Assembly: GCA_934230415.1 (NCBI GenBank)
Contig: CAKQEW010000002.1
Coordinates: forward strand, 62,001-126,000
Length of the DNA: 64,000 nucleotides
Reading direction: 5' to 3'
Source: an uncultured Alphaproteobacteria bacterium
GTDB lineage: Bacteria > Pseudomonadota > Alphaproteobacteria > Rs-D84
In this document: one piece after another, positions 54,608 to 62,924 of the stretch
How positions within the stretch are numbered: the first letter of the stretch is position 1
Layout: each line of letters begins with the position of its first letter
Program-made: the position numbers and the translations under genes
The notes under the pieces: model-generated
Database searches by the model: none
The model's input: the letters and a program-made list of their open reading frames with translations, nothing else
Told to the model about the DNA's origin: nothing

Positions 54608-55462
54608 ATGGCAATAATGATTGACCCGATTTCACCGGTTGCGTTTTCTGTGTTTGGTTTGGACATACGTTGGTATGCGCTGGCATATGTCGCCGGATTT
54701 ATCGCGGGCTATTATTTGTTTCGTTATTTGATGCGTCGCAGTGACAGTCAAATTCACCTGAACAAAAAACAGATGGATGATTTGCTGACCGCGGTTATTT
54801 TGGGCGTTATTTTGGGTGGCCGACTGGGGTATGTGTTGTTTTATAATTTGCCATTTTTCTTGGCGCACCCGTTAGAAATATTCGCGGTGTGGCATGGCGG
54901 GATGAGCTTTCATGGTGGTCTGATTGGTGTAATCGTGGCAACATTTTTATATGCACGCACATTGCACCGTGCGCCTGATTCTGGGATTCATGGTGGTACG
55001 GTGAATATTGCGTTGCGGATACTGGACTTGCTGGCGGTGGTGACCCCAATTGGGTTCTTTTTCGGACGCATCGCGAATTTTATTAATATGGAGGTTATGG
55101 GTCGCCCAACCGATGCACCATGGGGCGTTGTATTCAATGGATATACGCAAATCCCATTGCACCCCAGTCCCTTGTACGAGGCCGCATGTGAAGGCATAAT
55201 TTTGTTCACATTCATGTATTGCGTATACCGTTTTACAGGATTACGTCGGCATGCCGGCGCAATTGGCGGGGTGCTGGGCATGGCATATGCCATCGTGCGC
55301 ATTTTCTGTGAACAATTCCGCATGCCAGATGCCCAAATTGGATTTTTAACCAGTTGGGGTCTGACCATGGGCCAGTTGTTGTCGGGTGCAATGTTTGTTG
55401 CCGGTGCCACACTTTTTATCATTGCAGCGAGGGGGAATAAACTCAAAGGAAAAAACAAATGA
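54608..55462 (+). CDS. lgt: prolipoprotein diacylglyceryl transferase
   Basis: 284 aa from ATG 54608. Seven membrane segments. Family features include DIRWYALAYVAGFIAGY, the active-site segment HGGMSFHGGLIG and the signature GRIANFINMEVMGRPTD. It transfers diacylglycerol from phosphatidylglycerol to the lipobox Cys of lipoprotein precursors, such as the two lipoproteins in this window. It overlaps the next small gene (ATGA). Confidence 0.95.
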   Translation: MAIMIDPISPVAFSVFGLDIRWYALAYVAGFIAGYYLFRYLMRRSDSQIHLNKKQMDDLLTAVILGVILGGRLGYVLFYNLPFFLAHPLEIFAVWHGGMSFHGGLIGVIVATFLYARTLHRAPDSGIHGGTVNIALRILDLLAVVTPIGFFFGRIANFINMEVMGRPTDAPWGVVFNGYTQIPLHPSPLYEAACEGIILFTFMYCVYRFTGLRRHAGAIGGVLGMAYAIVRIFCEQFRMPDAQIGFLTSWGLTMGQLLSGAMFVAGATLFIIAARGNKLKGKNK

Positions 55463-55725
55463 TTCTTGATTATAAATTGCCTGATGTCTTGGTTGCGAAC
55501 CTGACCGACACTGGCGCGTGTGATAAATGTTGCTTTAACGGGTTCTTTCCAGCGTGTTTCAAATTGCAATGCGAGGCCCCCAATGGCAAGGTTGTGCATT
55601 GGACACTGACACACGATTGCAACCCATTTTATATGCCCGAACTGTGGCACGAATACGCACGCACGTTTCCAAATTATACAAAAATGTGCGCGGAAAAAAT
55701 CGCACAGGCACAAAAAACAAAATAA
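55459..55725 (+). CDS. small Cys-containing hypothetical protein
   Basis: 88 aa, coupled to lgt by an ATGA overlap, with AAAGGAAAA upstream. It has CDKCCFNGFFPACFKLQC in the first half and further Cys and His residues (HDCNPF, MCAEK). The spacing suggests metal binding or disulfides. No signal peptide. No family recognised. Confidence 0.7.
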   Translation: MILDYKLPDVLVANLTDTGACDKCCFNGFFPACFKLQCEAPNGKVVHWTLTHDCNPFYMPELWHEYARTFPNYTKMCAEKIAQAQKTK

Positions 55726-55805
55726 GTTTCAGATTTTACGGTTGCAAAGTATAAAAAAAATATATACAATGCGACCGCACCGAACAAAAGTGCCGGCAAA
55801 CGCCA

Positions 55806-55969
55806 GAAACAGTTTCGGATGGGTGGCAGAGCGGGGCAATAGCGACGGTCTTGCGTATGAGTCAGCAAGGCAAGCAGAGCGCCGCCGAGCGCGAACGAAT
55901 GGTGAGCCCGCAGCGCGGTGCGAACAAAACCGCAGGTTGAAAAGACCGGCGGCAAAATGAAACAGTTTC
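55806..55969 (+). repeat. partial tRNA-Ser copy plus GC-rich segment
   Basis: A 29-bp exact repeat (55806-55834 and 55959-55987) contains 11 nt of upstream flank and the first 18 nt of tRNA-Ser. Similarity continues, with changes, to the anticodon loop (CGACGGTCTTG, ending 55853), where the copy breaks off. The following GC-rich ~100 bp (GCGTATGAGTCAGC..., GAACGAATGGTGAGCCCGCAG) resembles the segment beside tRNA-Trp. It is a truncated 5' half and cannot be a working tRNA. Confidence 0.75.
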
Positions 55970-56059
55970 GGATGGGTGGCAGAGCGGTCGAATGCGACGG
56001 TCTTGAAAACCGCTGAAGGGGCAACTCTTCCGGGGGTTCGAATCCCTCCCCATCCGCCA
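55970..56059 (+). tRNA. trnS: tRNA-Ser (TGA)
   Basis: 90 nt with acceptor GGATGGG/CCCATCC, a long variable arm (GGGGCAACTCTTCC), anticodon loop CTTGAAA (anticodon TGA) and encoded CCA. Confidence 0.95.
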
Positions 56060-56069
56060 GAAATATTAG

Positions 56070-56105
56070 ACATCCCGTGGTAATCCCACGGGATGTTTCT
56101 TTTTC
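56070..56105 (+). terminator. terminator after tRNA-Ser
   Basis: CATCCCGTGG/CCACGGGATG hairpin followed by TTTCTTTTT. Confidence 0.85.
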
Positions 56106-56281
56106 CCCAGAAACCGGGGATTTTTATGCGTGTGGGTAACACTGTATGTCCGTTACCAACGCCATTCCCACCAAAATTCCTCGTTACACATAGTTCACCA
56201 AAAATCCCGATGCCAGTTTGATAAAAATATATTGAAACCTAATAAACTTGTAATCAATAATAGGGTTAAAAGGATATTTAT

Positions 56282-57151
56282 ATGAATGCTAAACAAAAGC
56301 GCAATGGAGATAAATTTGGCATGGAGTGGATAAAGGATAATGCTTTCGCATTAGTCTGGTTACTGCTGTTTTTTGCTGCCGTGTTCAATGTTGGATATTT
56401 TTTGACCTTAGACTTAAAATATATCGGTTTTTTGAGTGTAAGTGACTACTATGCAGGAACAATGATATATCTTGGTTTAATGCTATTGGTGGCGTTTGGA
56501 CTATGTTTATCATTTAATCTCAGAACAAAAAATACTTGGGTACAAGCCGGTAGAGCTTTTTTGTTTTGGATGAAAAATATTATACATTTATTTAGATGCA
56601 ACGTTTCTTTAATATACGAAAAATGGCAAATCAAAATAATGTTAAAAAAAATGCAGGAATATGGGACCAAACGCTATATACAGATATGGACGAAACGAAC
56701 CAAAAAATTAGAAGATAAAATCTTATCGATAAAAAATGAAATAATAGGATTGCAAAAGACAGCAGTTAAAAATATTCTTAATATTTTAATAACAATCGGT
56801 TTTCTCTCGCTTATTAGCTTTTTAGTGTTTTATGATATTTATATACTTTCTGGTCTAAAACCCGCAATAGTAATGGTAGCTCTATTTATCGGTGGACTGT
56901 GTATGGATTCATTGGTTTCTAATGCACTCATGAGAAAAATCGTATTAGTAATAATAATTGCCGCATTTACAACTGCTTTGGGCTATAGTGTACTGATGCG
57001 TGATTTGCAAAGAAGTAATATTCAGATATGTGCAGAAACTGATTGTTTCTATCTTGTAAGAAAAATTGAAAAAGGATACTTTGTAACTAATACAACAGAG
57101 CTGTTGTTTTTAGACAACGAATTGAATATAAAAACCAGACAGAAGATGTGA
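56282..57151 (+). CDS. hypothetical membrane protein
   Basis: 289 aa. Membrane helices lie at about residues 17-35, 48-78, 165-185, 192-208 and 215-235. Between them is a long Lys-rich coiled-coil stretch (about 115-165, KIMLKKMQEYGTKRYIQIWT onward) that should face the cytoplasm. Codon use is more A/T-rich than in the host genes. It converges on the recombinase with only 1 nt between stops. No family recognised; possibly cargo of the element. Confidence 0.65.
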   Translation: MNAKQKRNGDKFGMEWIKDNAFALVWLLLFFAAVFNVGYFLTLDLKYIGFLSVSDYYAGTMIYLGLMLLVAFGLCLSFNLRTKNTWVQAGRAFLFWMKNIIHLFRCNVSLIYEKWQIKIMLKKMQEYGTKRYIQIWTKRTKKLEDKILSIKNEIIGLQKTAVKNILNILITIGFLSLISFLVFYDIYILSGLKPAIVMVALFIGGLCMDSLVSNALMRKIVLVIIIAAFTTALGYSVLMRDLQRSNIQICAETDCFYLVRKIEKGYFVTNTTELLFLDNELNIKTRQKM

Positions 57152-57152
57152 A

Positions 57153-58745
57153 TTAGAATAGTTTACTATTATTAGCTATTTTAAACAAATCGTTAATGTT
57201 GATTTTTAATTTCCCAGACAAGATTTGATTTATCTTTTCTGGATTTATATATGCTAGGTCGATATAGCGATAAAACTGACGTGGAGAAATGTGTTCTGAT
57301 ACGATGATTGTGTCCGCGTCACCGCATTCTTCATACATCTCCCGATATTTCCATGCAGTGGCGAAGGCTTTGACGATCAGGTGGTTGTTGTCGGTAATGG
57401 TCAAGACCCCGTTCATGGACTTATCAAATACTGTATTCACGTATTTGCGCAGGACAATCGGGACGGTTATGACTATTCGGTTGTCAACGACCGTGAATTC
57501 CATCGGGTCGGATTTCTGGTTGATGAAGTTTGCCTTTGCGAACTGCTGTAGTTTCGCGATGTCTGGCGTCAGATAACATATCAATTTTTCTTGCGAATAT
57601 ATAACCCTATCAACCAGTGATTGAATGAGTGCCTTCTTTTCTGTGTATTGTATATTGTGTATGTTGATACGTTTTAGTATGTCAACGGTCGCGGGCGGTA
57701 GCGCTGATAAATCTGCATCTAAGAACCGTGTTATGGTTTGAGTAGCAATTTCATCCACCTGGGGCGCGGGCAGATAGAAACCTTTGGTCGCATAATAATG
57801 AGTGTTTGTCTTGCCCTTGCCACAGGTTCGCTGGTTGGTAAATCGTACCCCATTGTGGTTAAACAGTTTACCAGTCAACAGGTTGGGTGAACCGCGTGTT
57901 TCAGATTTATTATTCGCATTGTTCCGTAATGCCACCTGAACACGATTAAATAATTCAGTGGATAATATCGCCGCATGCTCGCCCTGTGCAGTGGTGCCGT
58001 TGGTCTTATTTACAATCTGACCAATATAAGTTCTGTCGCGCAGAATGCGATGCATACTCATTTTTGCAATTGGTCGCCCACCTTTTGTTATGCCCTTGGC
58101 TGTTGTCCATTGTTTTGCGTGTATGTTGTGCGCCGCGGCATATTCGGTCAACGCATTTACAGATTGCAGTTCCAGATATTTTTCAAACAAGTGTCGAACG
58201 TTTGCAGCTTCGGCCTCGTTCGGAATTAACGTTTTATTTACCACGTCATAACCAAGTGGTGGATTGCCGCCCATCCATAGACCTTTGGCCTTACTCGCAC
58301 GGATTTTATCGCGCACACGTTCACTTGATACTTCGCGCTCAAACTGGGCAAATGACAGCAGCATATTCAGCGTCAGTTTCCCCATAGATGTACTGGTGTC
58401 AAACGACTGGGTAATGGACACGAAATTCGCACCATATTTTTCGAAATACTTCATCATGTTATGAAAATCCAGAATTGAACGCGACAATCGATCAACCTTG
58501 TACACAACAACAGTGTTGACCAGACCATGCGCCATATCATCCAACATTTGTTTAAGCGCAGGCCGTTCCATCGTGCCACCAGATATCGCTGCGTCGGTAT
58601 AAGTCTTGTAATATTGCCATCCGTTAAACGATTGGGACGCAATATATGCCTTGCAGGATTCTTCCTGATTTTGCAGGGAATTAAATTCCATGTCCAATCC
58701 GTGCTCGGTGGACTTACGCACATAAATCGCACATCTATTTGGCAT
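57153..58745 (-). CDS. large serine recombinase
   Basis: 530 aa. The resolvase-type catalytic domain begins CAIYVRKSTEHGLDMEFNSL with the nucleophile Ser12. VVYKVDRLSRSILDF and FAQFEREVSSERVRDKI are standard features. Then come the recombinase domain (GLWMGGNPPLGYDV...) and a zinc-ribbon-like region in reduced form. It would catalyse integration or excision of the element. Its start overlaps the end of the DUF2924 gene, a pairing common in alphaproteobacteria. Confidence 0.92.
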   Translation of the reverse strand: MPNRCAIYVRKSTEHGLDMEFNSLQNQEESCKAYIASQSFNGWQYYKTYTDAAISGGTMERPALKQMLDDMAHGLVNTVVVYKVDRLSRSILDFHNMMKYFEKYGANFVSITQSFDTSTSMGKLTLNMLLSFAQFEREVSSERVRDKIRASKAKGLWMGGNPPLGYDVVNKTLIPNEAEAANVRHLFEKYLELQSVNALTEYAAAHNIHAKQWTTAKGITKGGRPIAKMSMHRILRDRTYIGQIVNKTNGTTAQGEHAAILSTELFNRVQVALRNNANNKSETRGSPNLLTGKLFNHNGVRFTNQRTCGKGKTNTHYYATKGFYLPAPQVDEIATQTITRFLDADLSALPPATVDILKRINIHNIQYTEKKALIQSLVDRVIYSQEKLICYLTPDIAKLQQFAKANFINQKSDPMEFTVVDNRIVITVPIVLRKYVNTVFDKSMNGVLTITDNNHLIVKAFATAWKYREMYEECGDADTIIVSEHISPRQFYRYIDLAYINPEKINQILSGKLKININDLFKIANNSKLF

Positions 58746-59175
58746 TTTTGCTCCTTTTATTTAATCCAAAGAATTCTGTTCCGGATATTTTTATCCCGGT
58801 GATCTCTCGGGCGATACCGGATAATGACCGAAACTTGCGACCGCTATAACAGAATGTGCCGTCATCATTTGCTGTAACATTATGTTCAATTCCGCGAAAT
58901 GTGCGCCTTAAAATCGCGCCCGGTCGGATAGCGTATTTGTTTTTATAGACCCGTGTAGCGCATTCGGCAGGATTGTCTTTGTATTTCTTGATTTTGTTCA
59001 GGAACTTTGGCTCAATTCGCAGTTTCAGACGGTCGCATTGCACGTAGTACCAAAGCGCCCGCATTTGTCGTTTGAAGGGATGTGGACTGTATTTTGCCCA
59101 TATCGCCGCCCGATCTGCAAATGGCATCGCCCGCAATTCATCCAGCGTTGTTGGTAATTCAGTTTTCGCCATCAC
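58735..59175 (-). CDS. DUF2924-family protein
   Basis: 146 aa. The C-terminal half has the family's arrangement: RPGAILRRTFRGIEHNVTAN, then GTFCYSGRKFRSLSGIAREI and SGTEFFGLN. It overlaps the start of the recombinase by 11 nt, so the two are coupled. DUF2924 proteins accompany large serine recombinases and may help set recombination direction or DNA binding (inference). Confidence 0.85.
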   Translation of the reverse strand: MMAKTELPTTLDELRAMPFADRAAIWAKYSPHPFKRQMRALWYYVQCDRLKLRIEPKFLNKIKKYKDNPAECATRVYKNKYAIRPGAILRRTFRGIEHNVTANDDGTFCYSGRKFRSLSGIAREITGIKISGTEFFGLNKRSKNAK

Positions 59176-59301
59176 CGACTCCTCTTAAGGTTGTGCAATT
59201 ACTGCTTACATTGGGAGCGAAGTCAAGAACAAAAACAAAGTATTTATAATAAGTTATGTGATTATGAAAAATTCTAAATGGCCATCACTGTATATTATAT
59301 A

Positions 59302-59359
59302 GCAATACGGGCAAAAAATAACCTCCGTATTGCGGCCAAAAACAACCAAACATGGAGGT
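59302..59359 (+). promoter_or_regulatory. hairpin and anti-Shine-Dalgarno leader of the methyltransferase
   Basis: The arms GCAATACGG (59302-59310) and CCGTATTGC (59325-59333) form a perfect hairpin. ACCTCC (59321-59326), at its 3' arm border, is complementary to the gene's ribosome site GGAGGT (59354-59359). The two pairings are mutually exclusive, so the leader could switch translation. Confidence 0.5.
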
Positions 59360-59364
59360 ATTAT

Positions 59365-60669
59365 ATGGCAAATTTAACAATTGAAAATATGGCGCTGAAT
59401 CAAATTCGTGTCTATGCAAAAAACACAAAAAGTCACCCCGAGGGGCAAATTCAGCAAATAGCAGCATCTATCCGGCAATTTGGGTTTAATAATCCAATAC
59501 TGGTGGATGAGAATTTGGAAATTATCGCCGGACACGGTCGCATGGACGCTGCACAAATATTGGGGCTGAAAACTGTGCCCGTTATCAGACTGTCGCATTT
59601 GTCAGAGGCACAAAAGCGCGCTTATCGTTTGGCTGATAATAAAATCGCCGAAAATGGTGGTTGGAATGCGGATTTGTTGCGCCTAGAAATATCCGAATTG
59701 GAACAAATCTGTGACGATATGGATATATCCATTACAGGATTTACGGATGTCGAGTTAGATATCTTGGCGATGGACGATAGACCAACCGCAGCATCCAAGG
59801 TAAATAACGTGCCATACATCCCCGAAAACGAAATCGTAACGCGCCTTGGTGATGTGTGGCGCATTGGTGACCATCGGATTATTTGTGGCAACAGTTTGGA
59901 TAGTGGTGCCTTTGAAAGACTGTTGGGCAATAGGCAGGCGGATATGGTTCTGCAAGATCCGCCATATAACGTGAAAATCAGTGGTCACGTATGTGGCGCG
60001 GGTAACGTACACCATAAAGAATTTATGATGGCATCGGGCGAGATGAGCACGGACGAGTTCACGCAGTTTTTACGCAAGAACTTTGATTTGTGTGCGAAAT
60101 ATTCGCGTCCTGGGGCATTGCAGTACAATTTTATGGATTGGCGCCACATGGGCGAAATATTGGCCGCGGGAACGGGCGCGTTTTCAGGTCTGATAAACAT
60201 GTGCGTCTGGTGCAAGTCTTCGGGCGGCATGGGCAGTCTGTATCGCAGTCAACACGAACTCTGCTTTATATTCAAAAACGGTGAAGATGCGCATGTCAAC
60301 AATGTCAAGCTTGGCTCGAATGGTCGATATCGTACAAATGTTTGGCAGTACGCGGGTGTAAATGCGTTCGGACGGCACAAAAATGATATAAAAATGCACC
60401 CAACGGTAAAGCCTGTTGAAATGCTGAAAGATGCGATATTGGACGTCACACGGCGCGGCGATATTGTTTTGGATGCTTTTCTGGGCTCGGGCAGCACACT
60501 GATTGCTGCGCATCAATCTAAACGCGTTTGCTATGGCATTGAACTTGATCCGCTGTATGTTGATACATCAATTCGCCGATTTTTCGACTTGTTTGGCATA
60601 GATGCCATACACGAAGCATCTGGTAAAACGTATTCAGAATTACTAGTCACCCGGCGGGAGGTCGCGTAA
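59365..60669 (+). CDS. ParB-domain DNA methyltransferase
   Basis: 434 aa from ATG 59365, after GGAGGT. The ParB/Srx-like N-terminal domain (about residues 10-110) has GQIQQIAASIRQFGFNNPIL and GHGRMDAAQ. The methyltransferase has DPPY near residue 197 (N4-cytosine or N6-adenine type) and the SAM-binding FLGSGST near residue 371, with a recognition region between. These proteins occur in phages and mobile elements, usually without a cognate nuclease. It overlaps DUF5681 by 1 nt. Confidence 0.9.
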   Translation: MANLTIENMALNQIRVYAKNTKSHPEGQIQQIAASIRQFGFNNPILVDENLEIIAGHGRMDAAQILGLKTVPVIRLSHLSEAQKRAYRLADNKIAENGGWNADLLRLEISELEQICDDMDISITGFTDVELDILAMDDRPTAASKVNNVPYIPENEIVTRLGDVWRIGDHRIICGNSLDSGAFERLLGNRQADMVLQDPPYNVKISGHVCGAGNVHHKEFMMASGEMSTDEFTQFLRKNFDLCAKYSRPGALQYNFMDWRHMGEILAAGTGAFSGLINMCVWCKSSGGMGSLYRSQHELCFIFKNGEDAHVNNVKLGSNGRYRTNVWQYAGVNAFGRHKNDIKMHPTVKPVEMLKDAILDVTRRGDIVLDAFLGSGSTLIAAHQSKRVCYGIELDPLYVDTSIRRFFDLFGIDAIHEASGKTYSELLVTRREVA

Positions 60670-61037
60670 TGAAAGACTACGAAATGGGATATATGAAACC
60701 GCCCAAATCGGGACAATTTCGTCCTGGTCAATCGGGTAACCCCAAGGGGCGACCCAAGGGCAGTAAAAATACATACAAGTTATTGGATGAAATTTTAAAC
60801 GAAAAAGTTCAAATCGTTAAAAACGGCAATCCAATCAAAATACCTAAAAAGTTAGCGATGTTATTACAGGCGGCAAACAAGGCGGCCAAAGGTGACCTAA
60901 AAGCGCTTCAGATTTTAATCCCTTTGATGATAGAGGCGGATAATAAAAATGAAGAACTGGCCAAGGTCGCGGCGACCATCCGCCAGGATGACATGACCAT
61001 AGTCAAACAATTTTTAAAGGATAATAAAAATGGATAA
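60669..61037 (+). CDS. DUF5681 protein, putative terminase small-subunit-like
   Basis: 122 aa. The N-terminus has the family signature GQFRPGQSGNPKGRPKGSKN, a basic, Gly/Pro-rich DNA-contacting stretch, followed by a helical part. It sits between the methyltransferase and terminase large subunit with overlaps on both sides, the usual order of this cassette. It is probably the DNA-recognition partner of the terminase. Confidence 0.85.
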   Translation: MKDYEMGYMKPPKSGQFRPGQSGNPKGRPKGSKNTYKLLDEILNEKVQIVKNGNPIKIPKKLAMLLQAANKAAKGDLKALQILIPLMIEADNKNEELAKVAATIRQDDMTIVKQFLKDNKNG

Positions 61038-62466
61038 AAATATATTTAACGCAATATTGCGTACAGATTTTAAATCTTTTGTCATAAAGGTGTTCAATGA
61101 GGTATCGCCCGGCTCAACATATATGGATAACTGGCATATAGACGTTATCTGTGATGCCGTTATGAATATGTATGATGCCGAAAATCGACGTTTAATAATA
61201 AATATGCCACCGCGATATATGAAAAGTATAATTTGTTCGGTTGCGTTGCCTGCATGGCTGTTGGGACATAATCCCAAACTAAACATAGGATGCGTCAGTT
61301 ATAACGATGAATTGGCGGCTAAATTCGCCAATAATTGCCGTGATGTTATGCAATCCGATTGGTATCGCAATTTGTTTCCGATGACGCGCTTGCACCCGTC
61401 AAGACAGGCTATAAATGATTTTGAAACCACCCAGGCTGGCGGTCGAATGTCCACTTCGATTGGCGGTACATTTACGGGACGTGGGGTAGATTGGTTGATA
61501 ATCGATGATCCGCAAAAGGCCTCGGATGCGAATTCAGAGGCATCGCGAACGAAACTAAACGATTGGTTTGGTGCAACCGCATATTCGCGCCTTAATGACA
61601 AGGCAACAGGAAAGATTTTGCTGGTTATGCAACGTTTGCATCAAGATGATCTGACCGGACATTTATTGGATACTAATGCGGGATTCAAGGTTGTTAAACT
61701 CCCCGTTATTGCAACCGAGGATGAAACATGGATAATTAAAAATCGAGTTTTCGGCACAACGCAGACAATTTCTCGCCAACAAGGAGAACTGTTGCATCCT
61801 GCGCGTGAAAATGCACAAATTGTGGCGGAAATAAAGGAGTCTATGGGTGAGTATGCATTTGTTGCACAATATCAGCAAGACCCATGCCCGCCAGAAGGCG
61901 GAATTGTCAAAGAGTCGTGGCTGAAATATTATGAGGATGCTGCCATAAATTCGCGACTTCAACCGAAGCACGTGTTTATCAGTTGGGATACAGCTAATAA
62001 GACGGGTGATAATAACGCGTATTCTGTTGGGTGCGTAATTCTTATGACAAACAACTATAAATTTTACCTAATAGATATAATTAGAGGGAAATGGGATACG
62101 CCGCAATTATTTGATAAAATAATAGAGGTATATAACGAATATAAATATGACCAACAGGCCGGTAATTATGTGAAATTGTTGATAGAGGACAAGGCTAGTG
62201 GCGAGTTCCTTATCCCGATGTTAGGTAAGGCACGTGATCGTATCGGTCGGCGGATAGAGGTTGTACCCATTAAACCTACGATAGATAAAATATCTCGCGC
62301 AAAGGCATTAGGTGTTATGATTGAAAAAGGGAATTTGCTATTTCCACAAAAAGATGAAGCCTGGTGGCAAAATTGTAAAAAGGAACTACTGGGGTTCCCA
62401 AATACAAAATATAAAGATCAGGTTGATGCCATGTCACAGTGTATAAACTATGCCATGCAACAATAA
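61030..62466 (+). CDS. terL: phage terminase large subunit
   Basis: 478 aa. The ATPase domain has the Walker A-like NMPPRYMKS near residue 60 and Walker B VDWLIIDDP near residue 155. The RNase H-like nuclease has FISWDTAN near residue 318 and later acidic residues (LIEDKASGEFL; KDQVDAMSQ). TerL cuts and pumps DNA into phage heads. No portal gene follows, which is unusual. It overlaps DUF5681 by 8 nt. Confidence 0.92.
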   Translation: MDKNIFNAILRTDFKSFVIKVFNEVSPGSTYMDNWHIDVICDAVMNMYDAENRRLIINMPPRYMKSIICSVALPAWLLGHNPKLNIGCVSYNDELAAKFANNCRDVMQSDWYRNLFPMTRLHPSRQAINDFETTQAGGRMSTSIGGTFTGRGVDWLIIDDPQKASDANSEASRTKLNDWFGATAYSRLNDKATGKILLVMQRLHQDDLTGHLLDTNAGFKVVKLPVIATEDETWIIKNRVFGTTQTISRQQGELLHPARENAQIVAEIKESMGEYAFVAQYQQDPCPPEGGIVKESWLKYYEDAAINSRLQPKHVFISWDTANKTGDNNAYSVGCVILMTNNYKFYLIDIIRGKWDTPQLFDKIIEVYNEYKYDQQAGNYVKLLIEDKASGEFLIPMLGKARDRIGRRIEVVPIKPTIDKISRAKALGVMIEKGNLLFPQKDEAWWQNCKKELLGFPNTKYKDQVDAMSQCINYAMQQ

Positions 62467-62469
62467 ACT

Positions 62470-62491
62470 CAACGCCCCATTTGGGGCGTTG
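62470..62491. terminator. hairpin between converging genes
   Basis: CAACGCCCC-ATTT-GGGGCGTTG between terL and the minus-strand lipoprotein. The T-run is weak on both sides. Confidence 0.6.
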
Positions 62492-62497
62492 TAAATA

Positions 62498-62920
62498 TCA
62501 ATATTCTTTCCGTTCAACGATACAATCCCTTTCCCATGAAAAACATTCTTGTTTTTGAATATCTTTTTGGGCGCAATCCCCATAATACACAGGAACGGTT
62601 CTTTGGGCACTTGTCGCCGTTGTAAATGAGAATGATTTACGTGTATTCTCCAAAATTCCAGACCATACATAGTATTGGCCATCAACCCATTCATTCTCGT
62701 ATTTACAATTCTCCAGAATTAATTTAACACTGTATACAACACCCCATTTTTCTCCTTGTGGTCCCAGATAGCCAACATTCGCTAATACAACTTTTTTTGT
62801 GTCTGACTGGTCAAGCACCTGATGAACATAAGCCCAATGTTTGACCTCTACATCTCTGGTTCCTGTGGTACAAGAGGTTAAGCTCAATAATCCTAATATA
62901 AAAAATGATACTTTTTTCAT
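62498..62920 (-). CDS. putative lipoprotein
   Basis: 140 aa. It has a lipoprotein signal FFILGLLSLTSC with Cys17 as the lipidated residue, followed by a short beta-rich domain with a few Cys residues. No family recognised. It is 4 nt downstream of the nuclease-like gene, so both are probably one transcript. Confidence 0.75.
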   Translation of the reverse strand: MKKVSFFILGLLSLTSCTTGTRDVEVKHWAYVHQVLDQSDTKKVVLANVGYLGPQGEKWGVVYSVKLILENCKYENEWVDGQYYVWSGILENTRKSFSFTTATSAQRTVPVYYGDCAQKDIQKQECFSWERDCIVERKEY

Positions 62921-62924
62921 TTTG

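Larger units (their letters stand above)
56282..62466. mobile_element. integrated mobile element core (limits uncertain)
   Basis: From just after tRNA-Ser the genes change: AT-richer composition, a serine recombinase with DUF2924, a ParB-methyltransferase, DUF5681 and terminase large subunit. No capsid, portal or tail genes are present up to 64000. It may be a degraded or minimal phage-like element or a satellite. The right end is not identified; the lipoprotein and nuclease-like genes may belong to it. Confidence 0.6.

Noticed and set aside
55817..55900. Second tRNA-Ser gene
   Set aside because: Only the 5' half to the anticodon loop is present; there is no matching 3' anticodon stem, T arm or acceptor.
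56070..56280. Attachment site at the tRNA-Ser 3' end for the downstream element
   Set aside because: No second copy of the tRNA 3' end is visible up to 64000, and large serine recombinases do not generally use tRNA genes, so the claim cannot be supported here.
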